Positions 33,701 through 45,826 of a stretch of DNA of 64,000 bases are shown piece by piece. This DNA comes from Aporrectodea caliginosa (lineage: Eukaryota; Annelida; Clitellata; Crassiclitellata; Lumbricidae), in contig JACEVL010006447.1 in assembly GCA_020284085.1 (NCBI GenBank), positions 1,763,745 to 1,827,744 on the forward strand. Reading direction: 5' to 3'. The translations under genes and the position numbers were made by a program. The notes below the pieces were generated by a model. The model was not told where the DNA came from. It saw only the letters and a program-made list of their open reading frames with translations, and made no database searches. The stretch's first letter is position 1, and every line of letters starts with the position of its first letter.

Positions 33701-36700
33701 CAGTCTGGTCCTTTGGCAAGAGTTCATTGAGACTAGAGCAGAATTAGAACATGAACTCACTTTGGAGCAATATCTTCTTAACTCGATTCAGACCAAAATC
33801 AACTGCAATGAGTCGCTGAGGACAAACTCAGAGGCAGAACATGATTTAGAGGTGAAACATCCTTAGTTTATGTTACACATGCTTTTCAAGTTTAAGGCAT
33901 TTTTATTTGAAGCCATAGTTCCATATGTGTTTACAATGACTTTTCTTTTGTCAATTTGGAACTCGTTTGGCATTTCATAATTCAGTGAAGCTAACATTAA
34001 ACAATTGATTTTCCTCAGCAGTGTTGCCTTTAATTTTGTTGGCATGTGCATGGCAACAGTTACAGAGATAACCTAAAAACTTCTAATTATTGTGCTCTTT
34101 TCAGTATGTTTAGACGTATATCACTGTGTTGCAGAGATGACAGTTTAACACTTTAACGACAAGCTGCATTGGTTTCCCAGTTGCTTTTAGTACACTCTCA
34201 TCGTTAAAGTTTTAAGTCATAATTTAAAACTGTATTTATCTTATTATAGGTAGGGTTGCAGAAGTTAATGATTAATTAATTGATTAATTGTTAATTAATT
34301 TTGATGATTAAATTTATTTTTAATGATTTAATCAAAGACCGCTTGTTATATTCGCCACTTCAGTTCCAAATGAGAGACTTTTTAGCTCAGCCAGTTATTA
34401 TTGGTCACTGGAAGCTAGCATTATTAACGTGCTTTACGTCCTTGGTTGAAGAAAGATGTTTGAACTGAGAAATGTAAATAAGACTACTAATATGAACATA
34501 TAAGTACTAAATAACTACTAACTAGTAATAAATATTAATAATACTATTAAAAGATAAACAGTGAATAATGTTAATTTTGTATTTGTCATTACGTATTGGG
34601 AATACATTTAATTCAGTTAACTATTAATTACTTGTTAATTCTTAAATAGTTAACTATTGGAAATATTTTGATTATTAACAGCTCAATTATAAGTTTTCTT
34701 GAACTAATTTAGGCTACTTAACAGAGATAAAATTTCCTGAGAGTATTTGTTGTGTGCACTGTTTTCATGTATGTTCTAGTTTGACAAACTATAAAAAGAC
34801 ACGCATGCAAAAAGGGCAATTTGTTCCTGAGTTGCTAAATTGCATTGTAATTATGTGGCAAAATTCGCATGTGTAGCGTCCAACATAGATTACATTCTTG
34901 AGCTCATTTATTCTTTTTTTATCCTTTCTGTTCAGCTTGTTGAAGACAAACTGGAAGATTACAGTGAGAAACTTACATCTTTGAGAAGGTGTAATCAGCA
35001 ATTGGCTGAGATTCTTGACCGCAGTACAATCAACAGTAATCGATCACAGACGGGAATTCTTGCTGGCGAACTTCAGAGCATCAAAGATTCCTGCTCATCC
35101 TTAAGAAGCGTGCTGAATGCTGTTCCTGACAAGACGCTTTCTTCAACTCAGATGTCCATTGAACCAAAAAAATCATTTCATTCGTAAGTTTTCAGTAGCA
35201 GAATGGCAGAAATTTGGCTAACTAAACTTTTATATAACTCATATTTATATAATGGATGTAATATATCAGCTTATGTAAAGGGAGCAACTTTGATTATTGT
35301 TGATAGTGGCGCATATAATAAAGAATGATTACAAATGGAAACAAATTTAGTGAGCCCCAGTTCAATAAGCACAGACAAAATGCATAATTTAACTGTCAAA
35401 GGGAAAGCTGGAAAGGAACCAGTATGTGGTCCCCTTATTTGAGTTGCCCATGTCTACATTGTATATCTTTTAAAAGGAAATGAAAACGGTTCAAGACAAA
35501 GATGCATATCTGTAAATTTGTTCAGTTCAACAAATTTACAGACATTTGGTATTTTATGGGTAGGGCTAGACGAAAATCACGGTCAAAAAGTGAAAAAATC
35601 ACGGCATACTTTATTAAAACATTGTCAAATTCATGGTGAATTCACGACACCAATTCACAGCTGTATATTGTGTTCATAAAACATCGCACTGACAAACTCT
35701 TTTCACTCCGTTTATGACGTTACGTCAGCGCAGACACTGACTTAGTCAGTAAGTAAAAATAAATGATGTCACGTCTCCAGTCAGAATACAATGGTTTAAT
35801 TTACTTTTACCGCCATCTGGCAGCTGACTAAACTGCCTTCATTCTTGGCCATTGCATTATTCATGACCAATTTATTATGTTTAATATCAGAAATTTATGT
35901 ATTTTGGATTTCGACACAAAAAGTGCAGCATATGTGAAACATCACGGCAAATGCTAAAATTGACGGTTTCCGTGATTTCGTGATTTTCGTCTAGCCCTAT
36001 TTATGGGTAACCCATGATGATCATGTTCTCGGACATAATGGAAATAGCCTGAAAATGATGGTTAAACCATGTTATTCTGAATGCTGTGCATTAATAGGCT
36101 TAATATGATGCACAGTTGTTTTTTCTGATGTCAGTATGCTTAGATCATGAAAAGCTGATATACAGTTAGTCCTGCAGGGCAGGTTGCAAATTATTAATAT
36201 ACTCGGGTAGACTGATTTTGCAATATGGTTAACTCTTTGGCGGGTACGTTGTTTTTCAAGAATTTGACCAGTAATATAAATGCAAATGCAAACTCTTAAA
36301 ATCTTCAGATATATAGACTTATCATATATCATTTTGTTCATGTTTAATTTCTCAACAATATTCTGTCTGAAAAAGGTTTATCAATTTATGTGTTTACCAC
36401 TGAATAAAAAAGTTAGAAACCGACATGTGACGGGTTTTGACCCCTGGCGTCACAAATATATAAGCTATTTGAAAAAATAAAAATTATAAATCGATAAAAA
36501 ATTATGAATAGTATAAAATGTAATTAAAATATGCAAACTGTAGCCACTCATCAGGTAAACTAGTAGCAACTAGTTACCAGCTAATAAATTACTTATAAGT
36601 CCAAAATTAGCCTTTTAGACTCGTCAGTGATGAGACCGACACATAAGTTTCATTGCCGTTGCCGTCTTCCAATGCTGTGTTTCAATCCCAAAACCTCCGT

Positions 36701-39700
36701 CTGTTCAAAGCAGTGTCTCGCAAACTTTTTTTGAGAAACTCAGATTCTTTTGCTGATCAAGAGTTGTCAGCATTTTGGATCTCAATTCTAAGCCAGTATC
36801 CAGACTTGAGCACGAAAGAAATCAAGTGTACATTTGCTGCCGTTTGAATCTTTGTATCTCTGCAAAGTTGGATTTTCTGTTCTAACAGAAATGAAATTGA
36901 AAAAACGAGAACGACTACTGGTGGATGCGTGTCTAGTGTCTACTTGTTGGCTATTGAACCGCGTCTTGAGTTAACATGCTCTCATAAACAAGCTTATTCA
37001 TCGCATGAGTGATGATTATCAATTTAAAATCTGCTTTACTTTTGCTATTAGGCCTACTGGACCAAAATTACAAGCTTAAAATATGACAAACTGAAATTAT
37101 TGCTGTTTGTTTTGTAATTTTAATAAATTTTAATTGGTGTGCTGTGAAAAAAATTTGCTCTGCTAAGTGTGCCGGGAGTTAAAAAACTTTGCGAGACACT
37201 GGTCTAGAGCAAGGACATTTGCCATGTGTCACCTAACAATATAGAATGCTAAACGTGTTGTGCCTTGGGATCCTGAGAAGATATCGCTGGAGGGCTTTTG
37301 AAGGATGTTGAAGACTCGTTTGTTTATATCATCTCATTAGCAGCTGCTTAAAAAACTTTGCGAGACACTGGTCTAGAGCAAGGACATTTGCCATGTGTCA
37401 CCTAACAATATAGAATGCTAAACGTGTTGTTTTGCAGTGCATTTACTTGCATTATCTTGCACTTTACAAATCAGCTTATAATGATAATAACAGCTTGACT
37501 TAGATGACAGTACTTAGGCGCTGAACCTGATTCTATATTCCTTTCAGTAGTAGACCACATATGCAGCTATATGCCTACCATTATAACCAAGGGTTAACAG
37601 ACATAACATGGTTCATCCATCCATCTGTCCATCTGAGAGACAGGCTGCAACCACACTGCAAAGTTATTTGCTATGAAAGTCTATTTCCTATACATAGGCA
37701 ATTAGGCTTCTTTGTGGTAGTACTATATCTATGGTCTTGTGCACCATCGCATTATAGTACCAATAATTCACAGGACTGGAAAATCCTTGTTAAACATCAT
37801 GTGACTAGTTTGATGCCTTTGCACAGCAGTGCGTGTGACAGTCGAGAAGTATGGTTTTAAAAAAATAGTGTAAAATCAATAAAGAAAACTCAACAAATAA
37901 TTATGATTCAGTCTAGGGAATCTTGATCCTCAAATCGGTTTTTGCCGGATTTTGCCCTAGACTGATTAATCAAAATCGGTGCATCCTGGAGTACCGATAC
38001 AGATACCAAAAGAAGTAATATTTTTGACCAAAAACAATTTCTGCTTTCATTTATACAAAAATAGTAACCTGTTTTTGTGACCTCCTGCAGTAATTTTTAT
38101 AATTGAAAAATCGTGTAAAATGATAAAATTATGAGTCGACGCATCAACAAAAATGGCAGATACATAAAATTGTAAAAATTTCTAAATTTGTACTTTAGAA
38201 CCAAAGAGGTAAATATTGCCGATTAATCAAATCGACTCTGGAATCGCAGAAAAGTAGGCCAACTATCCGGAAGTGAAAATCGGCAAAATAATGCCAATTG
38301 GTCCATCCTGGTTCAGTCCAAGGACCAATATTACACAGGACTGATAGACTGGTAGCTCCTTAGTAGTTTAAGCAATTGTGCACTGCATCAGAGATCAATT
38401 AATTTGCATGAATTTCCATTCATGTATATATATATAAGATGCTTTGATTGCGCATCAAACATCCAGTTATAAACATGAACACTATTTCATTACTCAAGTG
38501 GCAATTTATCAAAGACCAATGATGTCACATTATTTTAGGCATAAGCGAAGTTCAAAGCTGAAACCTTTCCGCGTTTTGCAGCTGTTATTTAGTCAACGTT
38601 TCATCTATTGAGCATGACTCTCGATACATTGATACATTGAGTTATATTTGCAGGACCAAATATAATTTCTGCAATATTATCATTATTATGAATATTAAAA
38701 ATTAGGGCTGCGGAAGTTAAAGATTAATTAATTGATTATATTAGGCATAATCGATTAATCGTTAATTAATTGTAACGATTAAATTTATGTTTAACGATTA
38801 ATCGAACACCACTTGACGCTTGTTATATTGTCAACAAAAGACGTTGCTCACTAGAACTTAGCAATTTTAACATGCTGGTTTATTTACGTAATTGGTTGAA
38901 GCAAGACATTTAAACTGAAAAATATAAACAAGACTACTAATATGAACTAATAACTAGGCTTCTACATAAGTAGTAACTACTAACTAGCAATAAATTTAAT
39001 CAAATATAAACAATACAGTTAAAAGATAAACAATGAATAATGCTAATTTTGTATTTGTCATTACTTATTGGGGAATGCATTTAATCAAAAGTTAACTATT
39101 AATTAATCGTTAATTCTTAAATAGTTAACTATTAAAATAAATGTAATCATTAACAGCCCTAATAAAAATATTTACTAGTTTATTTTAACATTTTCTAATT
39201 ACTTTTAATTATCTAATTATCACTCATGTTAGCATTTCTGCGTTTTTATCAGATTGTTTTCCTCAATAAAACGAATATGCTATAATAGCCAGTTTTTTTC
39301 AGTTACATTAACATCGGAATGGACAAAGTTTACATTTAAGTGATATGTCGACCTATCTGTTTTCGTCTTAAGTATTTGCACTATATGAAGTTTTTGTGAT
39401 GTTGGAAGGGAAGAGATATAAGGAACTTCATTTTTTGAGGTACATTCAGTAAAGAAAGACAATAGATTGTTTGACTATAATCTTCCTTTACCTATGACTG
39501 CAAGTGAAAGAGAACGTTTTCAGTAAAGCAATGTTGCCAGGATATAAAATAAGCTATTGATGCACTGTCAGGGCTTCGCAGCATTTCATAGAGGAAAGGT
39601 TTTAACACCATCAGAAGGGCTTGGTAAAATGATTTGAAGCTCTGACAGCTTATTTGAAATCATGTCTTAAGGGTCACACCAGAAAGAAGTTCTCAGCCAG

Positions 39701-40107
39701 CACAAGCTTTCGTGCAAGACTTGTCTTGTTAAAGCGCACTATAAATGTCTAATTGTATTGTATTGTAAGCACATTGGCCAACGCTGGGTCCAACATTTTT
39801 CTCAGTATTATCCAACATTGTCACAATGTGTTGTGCCAGTTGGTTTTGTGAAAAGCATCATGTTCCAAACTACTTTGATCTTTATTTTGCTTCCAGGTCG
39901 TCTGCTCGGACGGAAAAATCAGCGGAAGATTTTGACAAATTTAACTTTGCACGTCTTGTGCTGAAGATGATATTACTGTTGTTTCTGATCATTTTGTTAC
40001 TTCTCTTTGTGAGTTACTTTAAACCACACTTGTATCATCCTTTGAATCACTTCCGACTTCCCGTTCCAATCCATGTGCGCCATGTTGGAACCTACCCTCC
40101 TATGTAG
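30725..40107 (+). CDS. Tail-anchored coiled-coil protein with KASH-like C-terminus
   Basis: Six exons: 30725-31436, 31780-32054, 32292-32440, 33671-33851, 34936-35183, 39897-40107. All five junctions keep frame, giving 591 aa. Start MGPKARKKHNKPD is the first ATG of the open frame. The N-terminal half is acidic, Ser/Thr-rich and low-complexity. The middle is helical and coiled-coil-like (LVLWQEFIETRAELEHEL, LVEDKLEDYSEKLTSLRR). The end has one hydrophobic segment (LKMILLLFLIILLLLFVSYF) and 29 luminal residues ending IHVRHVGTYPPM. Known: KASH proteins have a membrane span and about 30 perinuclear residues ending (P)PPX that bind SUN proteins. Here the end aligns as R-[YH]-V-x-x-x-P-P-X, with Tyr for the first Pro and no luminal Cys. 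No spectrin repeat or actin-binding domain is seen. Function as a nuclear-envelope tether is inferred; the family is otherwise unrecognised. Confidence 0.8.
33294..33418. mobile_element. 89-bp insert with 18-bp target duplication
   Basis: TGATTCACCTCCTACAAG at 33294-33311 and 33401-33418 flanks CAGTGGTGTAGTGGGG...TTCAATA. The long duplication fits a LINE-mobilised insertion. In intron 3 of the KASH-like gene. Confidence 0.55.
34145..34215. mobile_element. TTAA-flanked 71-bp MITE
   Basis: TTAACACTTTAACGACAAG ... TCATCGTTAAAGTTTTAA, a complete short copy of the family at 7593-8279. In intron 4 of the KASH-like gene. Confidence 0.65.
34251..34685. mobile_element. hAT-type MITE, 435 bp
   Basis: Ends TAGGGTTGCAGAAGTTAA and inverse TGAGCTGTTAATAATC; flanks ATTATAGG (34243-34250) and ATTATAAG (34686-34693). 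Sibling at 38703-39161. In intron 4. Confidence 0.75.
35561..35999. mobile_element. hAT-type MITE, 439 bp
   Basis: Perfect target duplication TTTATGGG (35553-35560, 36000-36007). Long inverted ends TAGGGCTAGACGAAAATCAC at both sides, with further internal pairing. In intron 5. Confidence 0.9.
36711..37201 (+). mobile_element. Deleted hAT transposon with transposase relic
   Basis: Inverted ends CAGTGTCTCGCAAACTTTTT and CAGTGTCTCGCAAAGTTTTT. Inside, 36743-36847 reads FWISILSQYPDLSTKEIK and, after a frameshift, LCKVGFSVLTEMKLKKRERL, the C-terminal dimerisation region of SCAND3/ZBED-like hAT transposases. Right flank GTCTAGAG fits the hAT target consensus; left flank GTTCAAAG matches at 5 of 8. 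In intron 5. Confidence 0.75.
37179..37430. repeat. Partial duplication of the hAT right end and flank
   Basis: 83 bp (37179-37261) recur at 37348-37430, including the transposon end, GTCTAGAG and 53 bp of flank. Unit spacing is 169 bp. Confidence 0.85.
37914..38310. mobile_element. hAT-type MITE, 397 bp
   Basis: Target duplications ATTCAGTC (37906-37913) and GTTCAGTC (38311-38318). Diverged relative of 20027-20499. In intron 5. Confidence 0.75.
38703..39161. mobile_element. hAT-type MITE, 459 bp
   Basis: Ends TAGGGCTGCGGAAGTTAA and inverse TAGGGCTGTTAATG; flanks TTAAAAAT (38695-38702) and ATAAAAAT (39162-39169). Same family and orientation as 34251-34685. In intron 5. Confidence 0.75.
39897..40107 (+). 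CDS. KASH-like terminal exon
   Basis: Acceptor TTTTGCTTCCAG; the first base completes TC|G (Ser) from 35182-35183. Encodes a short charged linker (SSARTEKSAEDFDKFNFARL), the membrane segment and the luminal tail to TAG 40105-40107. Intron 5 before it is 4.7 kb and packed with hAT-like elements. Confidence 0.85.
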
Positions 40108-40479
40108 TTGGCGTTATTTGACATCCACTACAAAGTATCAGTTTGTTAATTTTGGTTTTCATGTTGTTTTTATGTTTCAAGTTTATTTTTTTTAATATTT
40201 GTTTTCATGCTGCATTTTGTTGCGCTTAAAGAATTTATATATCTTGCTTGTCTGTAACAGAATTTCTTTGACCAGGTGTTTGTCACCAATTTTTTCTGTT
40301 TTCTTTTTCTGCTCATTTTGCATGATTGAGAAAGTTTTTTTGCTAATATTTGCAGCTAAAACTGTTGAAGCATCTCACGTACCGGTACTTTCATGTTCTG
40401 GTGCTGTACTAAGATGTTCATCATACTCTCAGATATTTGCCTTACTGATTGTTTTGAGATAGGTAGATGGTGGCATTTA

Positions 40480-42599
40480 TACTGCCCTCAAAAGCCAAAA
40501 CGCAGTAACTCGGAAAACCAATATTTTGCACAAAGTTGATTTGAAAGTTTATTAGAAAAATCTCGGAATTTATCTATTCAATCCCAAAACTATTTACACC
40601 ATAAAATGTATTAAATTGTGGGTATTTTATTGTTGAAATAAATTTTTTATAATATTAGTGATTTTCGATCAAAATAGTCAAAAATCGTTTGTACTGCGTT
40701 TTGGCTTTGCATGAAATTCCCATTTTCATGGGAATTGAACTAGCCAAACACATTACTGCGTGTGGGCTTATCAATTTTATTCAGCGTGAAATTGTAATAA
40801 GGATAGCACTTTATAACTTATATTGTTATTGATTGCCTTTGTTTTAACTTGAACAACTTGAACATCAAGTTAAATTTGAACATCAATTAGTAAAAAATTA
40901 TTGTAACAAAATATTGACTTTAGCTATAAAAATTTTACTCCAACTAGATTTTGTCATGGAAATTATTATAGTCAATCACTGTTGCTTTACAGATATTTAC
41001 AGATAGAATACAATGTTTTCAAAAATAATGTTTTAGCAAATTCATTGAAAAAATTAAATTTGAAAACAAACAATTGAATATTCCACATTTAGAAGTCACT
41101 TTAGGTAACTTAACTCCCCAAACTAAAGCAATACAGTAACAGATATGTAAATTATTGGCTGTTGGCTGAGTGCCACAACTAATTAGCAACTTTCTACTAT
41201 TTCATTCAAAATTGTCAACCAAATCAGAAGTGGTTGAGTATTGACTTCCATGATAGATCTTAAAAGTGAGGTGTAGGTCTATTCAGAAACACTTGGTACT
41301 TTTTCACTTTGAAAATGCAGATATCGTCGAACGTTGACGTGGGTAGTTTGTAATAGAACTAATTTTCTGTATTTTAAGCGTGTGAGAGCTTTTTTCCGGC
41401 TGTCTGACCTTGCCTTTGCGTCCACACTTTTCTAAAGACAGACTCAAAATTTTGGCAGCTCTGCTGTTACAATCTATCCTTTATAATAAAGAACATCGAA
41501 GTCTGCAATATATTTGAGCAAAATATAATGTAAGACATTTTTCAAACATCTTATCTAGTTTAAATGGCATAGGCCTAATTTAAAAATCTCTTCGTAATAA
41601 CTTTCATTCCATAAAGCATTTTGGCAGCTCTGCTGTTACAATCTATCCTTTATAATAAAGAACATCGAAGTCTGCAATATATTTGAGCAAAATATAATGT
41701 AAGACATTTTTCAAACATCTTATCTAGTTTAAATGGCATAGGCCTAATTTAAAAATCTCTTCGTAATAACTTTCATTCCATAAAGCTCTTAGCGAAATAT
41801 CCCATTCAGTTCTTGATAAACAAGCAGGGAATTTAAACCAAAGGTTCTTGGAGAAGAGTGCCTTAATGCTCTCTGTATAATAAATAGGGCTACATGTGAA
41901 GTTCGACATGGATACCTACATTTTAAATTGATCAAGCGATATTGGTCTCTGAATTTTTGGGTATATGACTACTTAACATGCCTGCAACATGCCTACAATT
42001 CGACTGAGGCTGCTACTTAGAGTAAAATATCTTAAAACTTGATGTAAAAAAAAATCCTAATAATTCAGTAACCATCTGTCCTATCCGTGTATTAGTCAAA
42101 CCCAAGTAACCGCGATACAAGCATCGTGTAAAAATATAGAAAATATTAATCAACAGACTGTTTTATAATCTGTAATTATAATTCACGACTGCAACAATTA
42201 AAAACGTTTTACAATTAAAAACGCTTTATATAACTTACTTCAGATTAATTCGGATTGATAAATTTGTTTCACGCTCATTAATTGTAAACAAAACCGGAAA
42301 CAGAATGCCTAAACGCTGACTTATTACAAAGCCATAACGCAGCACTGCGTTTTGGCTTGGTATTCGTTCGTAAGAGCAGCAGAATACTGTGGTTATAACG
42401 CAGTACTATGTTTTGGCTTGGCATCGAGTGACAAATATCCGACATACTGCGTTTTGGCAACACTAAATCTCGGAAACTAGTGATAATAGAGCTTCGACAA
42501 TTTTTTAACATGAAGATAGTGACATCTTAAGTGCAAAAATGTAAAAAAGTGAAAAAAAATTTTTTTCGAGTTACTGCGTTTTGGCTTTGGAGGGCAGTA
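40480..42599. mobile_element. TA-flanked non-autonomous DNA transposon (Tc1/mariner-like), 2.1 kb
   Basis: Inverted ends of at least 33 bp start TACTGCCCTC and contain AGCCAAAACGCAGTAACTCG; TA at 40478-40479 and 42600-42601. The motif ACTGCGTTTTGGC recurs inside near both ends (40697, 42340, 42449, with a variant at 42405), like transposase-binding repeats. A 169-bp unit is perfectly tandemly duplicated (41449-41617, 41618-41786). No transposase frame. It follows the 3' UTR of the KASH-like gene. Confidence 0.75.
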
Positions 42600-42855
42600 T
42601 AGTGGTGCTACAGGCATTCAGAATGAAATAAATTGGCAAAGACGAGAAACTTGAGTAGTAGCCTTAAAGGGCACTATATAAATCTTCGTAACGAATTAAT
42701 GAATTGAGAACGCTGATTGAGATCATACAAAGGCCTTTGTGAGAAGTTGCCAAGATGTGACCATGTCCGTTTTCCTGTACCTAATATGCAACGTTCTAAG
42801 CAGAGATAAGCAGAGGTGAACATTGCATCACCAAGATGTGATGCAACGTTCTAAG

Positions 42856-43021
42856 CAGAGATGGGCACGATTAGTTAAATTGCTAATTGATGAGAATCAT
42901 AATTAGCTACTGAAATTTTCTAATCAGTTAGAATTAGCAAAATCTTGTGGCTAATTGATTAGAATTAGAAGTAGCTGTTTGGCTAATCGATTAGTCTAAT
43001 CGATTAGTTACCCCACCTCTG
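42856..43021. mobile_element. hAT-type MITE, 166 bp
   Basis: Ends CAGAGATGGGCACGATTAG and inverse CAGAGGTGGGGTAACTAATC; flanks GTTCTAAG (42848-42855) and GTTCTAAA (43022-43029). Core is (CTAATTGATTAG)-like. Confidence 0.75.
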
Positions 43022-43029
43022 GTTCTAAA

Positions 43030-45826
43030 CACAACTTACACAAGCAGATACCTTCTTTGCAATTTCCTTTTAGCCTCGGCATATTTAATGTGGCCATTCC
43101 TTATCACCTAATCTGCTGCCAATCTGAGTGGTCTTTTGAAGCTGGCTGTTTCTGTGCCTTACATGAAAGCAGTGCTTGGCTGTTGGACGTTCTTAGTGAC
43201 TGGTCCAAAGCTTTGTACATTCTGTCAGCTCTCTAATCTCATTCAGAGCTAAACTTAACACTCGCCTGTTCCAGCTTGCTTACCCTGCATGCATTGTTTC
43301 GTGAATTTTCTTTTCCTTTGTTTCCTTGTTACAACAGGAATTGTGTTTACTGAGTGTTGGCTTACATATCTTGATGAATATGTAAGTTTTATTAATGATG
43401 GGAAAATGGATGGATAATTGATGCCTAGACACAGGGTGAGAATTGTTGGGGGGTTGGTGTTGGTTGGGGGGTTCAACCCCTTGTCTTTTTAGGATCCCAT
43501 AGTAAAGTCTACATTTCACACCCAAACTGCACATAAATCAACATCTAACCCCCCCAGTTATTTTTGGACAATTCCCATACTGCCTAGACAGCAACATAAA
43601 GAGCTAGAAAAGTCTGATTAGTCGTAAGATTGGGGCACAATTAATTAGGCATATAATTGTAGTTGTTTATTTGAGGTGGGCTATTGGCTGTGACGTTAAT
43701 TGCTGCTACTTATCTTAATCCACCTTTGTCTACCTTTTACTGTTATGGCTCCAACTTCTGAAGGTAATTCTGCATACATGTCTTTAGTTTACACTGTGAA
43801 GTCTGTTTACATCTTGCAGAAGTACCGCATGTAGTTATAAATTTACTTTTGATGTGCTGATATTTCACATGGTTTTCAATGTGATTTACACAAAATCACA
43901 AACTACAGCTTGCATTAGTCATCATCCTTGTTCATATTGAACACAGTTATGGGCAAGCAATCAAGTTACCTACCAATCAGGGATGAATTTTATTCAGTCG
44001 ATGCTTATGTGCTTGCAAGTGCATTTGTTTGGAAACTTTCTCTGCAAATGTGGTTCATTGTGTGCATTCATCTCAAACTTTAGCGTTACATCATGTAGTA
44101 TTTCTGAAGACAAGTTTCCTGCATCGGGTGCTATAGAAATGCCCATGAAGACTGATGGAGTGCACCAGTGGTAGGATTGTGACAAAGTGCCAATCTCATA
44201 ACATTAAGCATTTTTATTCATTCTCTGCAGAACTGCCTTTGGTTATATTAGAAGTGGTTGAATGCCTTTAGAGAGACAACGTTGAAATATTGTTTGGGCT
44301 GCTGGCATGCAACTACTGAACATACATTTTAAAGCCGACTTTTCCTTGTTTCGTTACGTAGTCTTTCTGGTCTCTGCTTTATAGCCCAGCCTCATACATA
44401 GTGTGCTGTACTGCTACTTATTTTGGCCTGCATTCATCTCCATTCAAGAGCCTGTGCACTGGAAACATGAACAATGTCAAAAGTCCGATTACCAAATACT
44501 TTGATGCTTGTACGAGTATGTACATATAAGCAGTCTCTGTCTGAGTTGACTGCATTCATTGCAAGGAAATTGAAGTGAGTTTAACTGCAGTTCCTTTTCT
44601 CCTTTTAAAAGAATGAACTTAGGCAAAATGGATAATTTTGATCTTGCACAGTTTAACTGTTTCTAGTCTTGAATGTTAGCATAATGATGATTAGACTTAG
44701 TTTCTGGCATTTCATATGGAAACAGCATGTATTGCTATTACAGAAATAAGCATCCTATTGGAATACACTTGACAGTTCAGTGTGAAGGCAAAAGGTATCA
44801 GTAAAAAACTGAGTTGAATTCTTGAGCGACTGAAACATATAGAGTGGTTAAGTATTTCGTTTCGTGTCTCTATGGTTCGCAATAGATTATAGGGCCATCC
44901 AATCATTCTGTGTTTCAGTGCTTTCATGTACCTGTCAGATGCTTAAAAATTTTCAGTTACTGATACATAACTCCATAGAGTTCAATAATGTAATGCAAGT
45001 TGGTGAATTTTGATATCTCCGTTAATCATGTACTGTAGAAATATTCTGTTACTTGTTTCTGGTCTGTCAGCCTTCAACTAACTATTTGTTTCTAGTTATG
45101 CTGACCAGACATAAGGGAATTGGTAATCATGTGTCACTTGAGGTGTATAGTGATTCATGTTAAAAGCACAATCAGGTCTGAGTAATCACGTGTTACTGAT
45201 GTAGTCATGGCAACGTAAGATTTGGCTGAAAGTGGAAGATAGACAGACACAAGGAAAGACTTGTTGTGCCTGAATTTGAGTTGCTGTGTGGCTGCTAAGG
45301 TGATTCAAAAACTGTGTTCAGTTTATGTTTAAAAAAATAAGTTTTTACGTCTTTGGTTTGCTGATTAGGCTTTGCATAGTTCTGCACACATGAGCTTGCC
45401 ATTGTATTAAGTTTCTTGATATTAGCTTGTTACCTGATGTTATTTGTTTTCCTATTGTAGTTTTCATCATAATTATGTGTGCTTGATTAGATTGTGTAGA
45501 TTCGTAATTAAACTGACGTTCTATTTGTATGGTGGCTTTTACTAATAAATTACATGAACATGTTTAATTATGTGCAGTTGGTTTATAGACTTATGTTGGT
45601 CATTTTGTAAGAACAGTAAAAAAATGACCCATTTTTGGACTCCCAAATCTCCTTGTCTGCATTTTACATTACCCTCTCCATCACCCTCCAACACTCGTGT
45701 CTAAAGCATAACTGTAGATTTGCATTCCAATTGGTTGCAGACTGGCTCAAAGAACCAAACTACAGCTAGTGCCAGCGTCTTCATAGGCCTACTGTATTTG
45801 CTTCAAACCTTTCAAACATCATCACT
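43030..45826. other. Intergenic, no gene seen
   Basis: Only short frames without domains. Its one notable piece is 45463-45540, the source-like copy of the 78-bp insert in the L2 LINE. Confidence 0.5.
45463..45540 (+). repeat. 78-bp sequence duplicated at 48076-48153
   Basis: TTCATCATAATTATGTGTGC to TATTTGTATGGTGGCTTTT, one mismatch to the copy inside the LINE, same orientation. Confidence 0.9.
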
